DNA of 64,000 bases, taken from NCBI RefSeq assembly GCF_009811315.1, contig NZ_BLID01000002.1, forward strand, positions 481,831-545,830, read 5' to 3'. Positions within the stretch are counted from its first letter, which is position 1. The number at the start of each line of letters is the position of its first letter. Made by a program: the position numbers and the translations under genes. The notes under the pieces are model-generated. The model did no database searches. It worked only from the letters and a program-made list of their open reading frames with translations, and was not told the DNA's origin. Shown in pieces: positions 63,978-64,000 of this stretch. Origin of the DNA: Vibrio atypicus. Its GTDB lineage: Bacteria > Pseudomonadota > Gammaproteobacteria > Enterobacterales > Vibrionaceae.

Positions 63978-64000
63978 TGTTTTTCTCCTTGATGACATTA

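Noticed and set aside
46517..64000. Direct signs that the catabolic cluster is a mobile island
   Set aside because: No integrase, transposase, tRNA or flanking repeat is visible in the window; base composition was not measured.

Overview
The window reads as a stretch of a Vibrio chromosome. The evidence is protein-level: an H-NOX/hybrid kinase pair, an imelysin/di-haem oxidase iron operon, a PBPRA1643-type SEC-C protein, a VF530-type protein, DUF2947- and DUF2982-like proteins and LdtD-YcbK-YcbL, all in forms I associate with Vibrionaceae. Species was not determined. I saw no tRNA, rRNA, CRISPR array, insertion sequence or phage gene.

Layout. 1-2 kb: 3'-truncated serine transporter (sdaC) and a CoA-pyrophosphatase Nudix protein. 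2-4.3 kb: NO sensor H-NOX and its hybrid histidine kinase. 4.3-15.7 kb: housekeeping (pabB, class I fumarase, ycjX-ycjF, tyrR-rimJ-HD phosphohydrolase, a diguanylate cyclase, ribA) plus small unknown genes, one of them a 58-codon gene with a GTG start. 15.8-20.8 kb: a probable Fur-controlled iron operon (two imelysins, di-haem oxidase, DUF1513). 20.9-25.2 kb: ldtD-ycbK-ycbL and a lysine-rich winged-helix candidate. 25.6-30.7 kb: TRAP transporter dctPQM followed by a Cache-domain kinase and a LuxR-type regulator, with repeated TACGTA sites upstream of dctP. 30.8-46.4 kb: mixed core genes (2OG oxygenase, patatin, amino-acid antiporter, rarD, PilZ, MCP, MATE, GNAT, ybiT, gltS, rof, phnA).

46.5-64 kb is the accessory part: a catabolic cluster on the minus strand, with an AraC-type regulator at its distal end and a paralogous regulator inside it. 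In transcription order from the right edge: styrene/indole-monooxygenase-type flavoprotein, flavin reductase, isatin-hydrolase/IifB-like cyclase, phytoene-desaturase-like FAD oxidoreductase; then (second transcript) indolepyruvate-oxidoreductase-like IorA and IorB, a 4HBT thioesterase, an anthraniloyl/salicylyl-CoA monooxygenase-OYE fusion, a gentisate-type ring-cleavage dioxygenase, an FAH-family hydrolase, a nitrilase-superfamily hydrolase and a maleate isomerase.

My reading is that this is an indole (or isatin) degradation pathway whose gene order follows the reaction order: indole, isatin, isatinate, anthraniloyl-CoA (formed by the Ior-like 2-oxoacid oxidoreductase, so no CoA ligase is needed), 5-hydroxyanthranilate, maleamylpyruvate, maleamate plus pyruvate, maleate plus ammonia, fumarate. 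The family assignments are well supported. The substrates, and especially the isatinate oxidoreductase and maleamate amidase steps, are inference.
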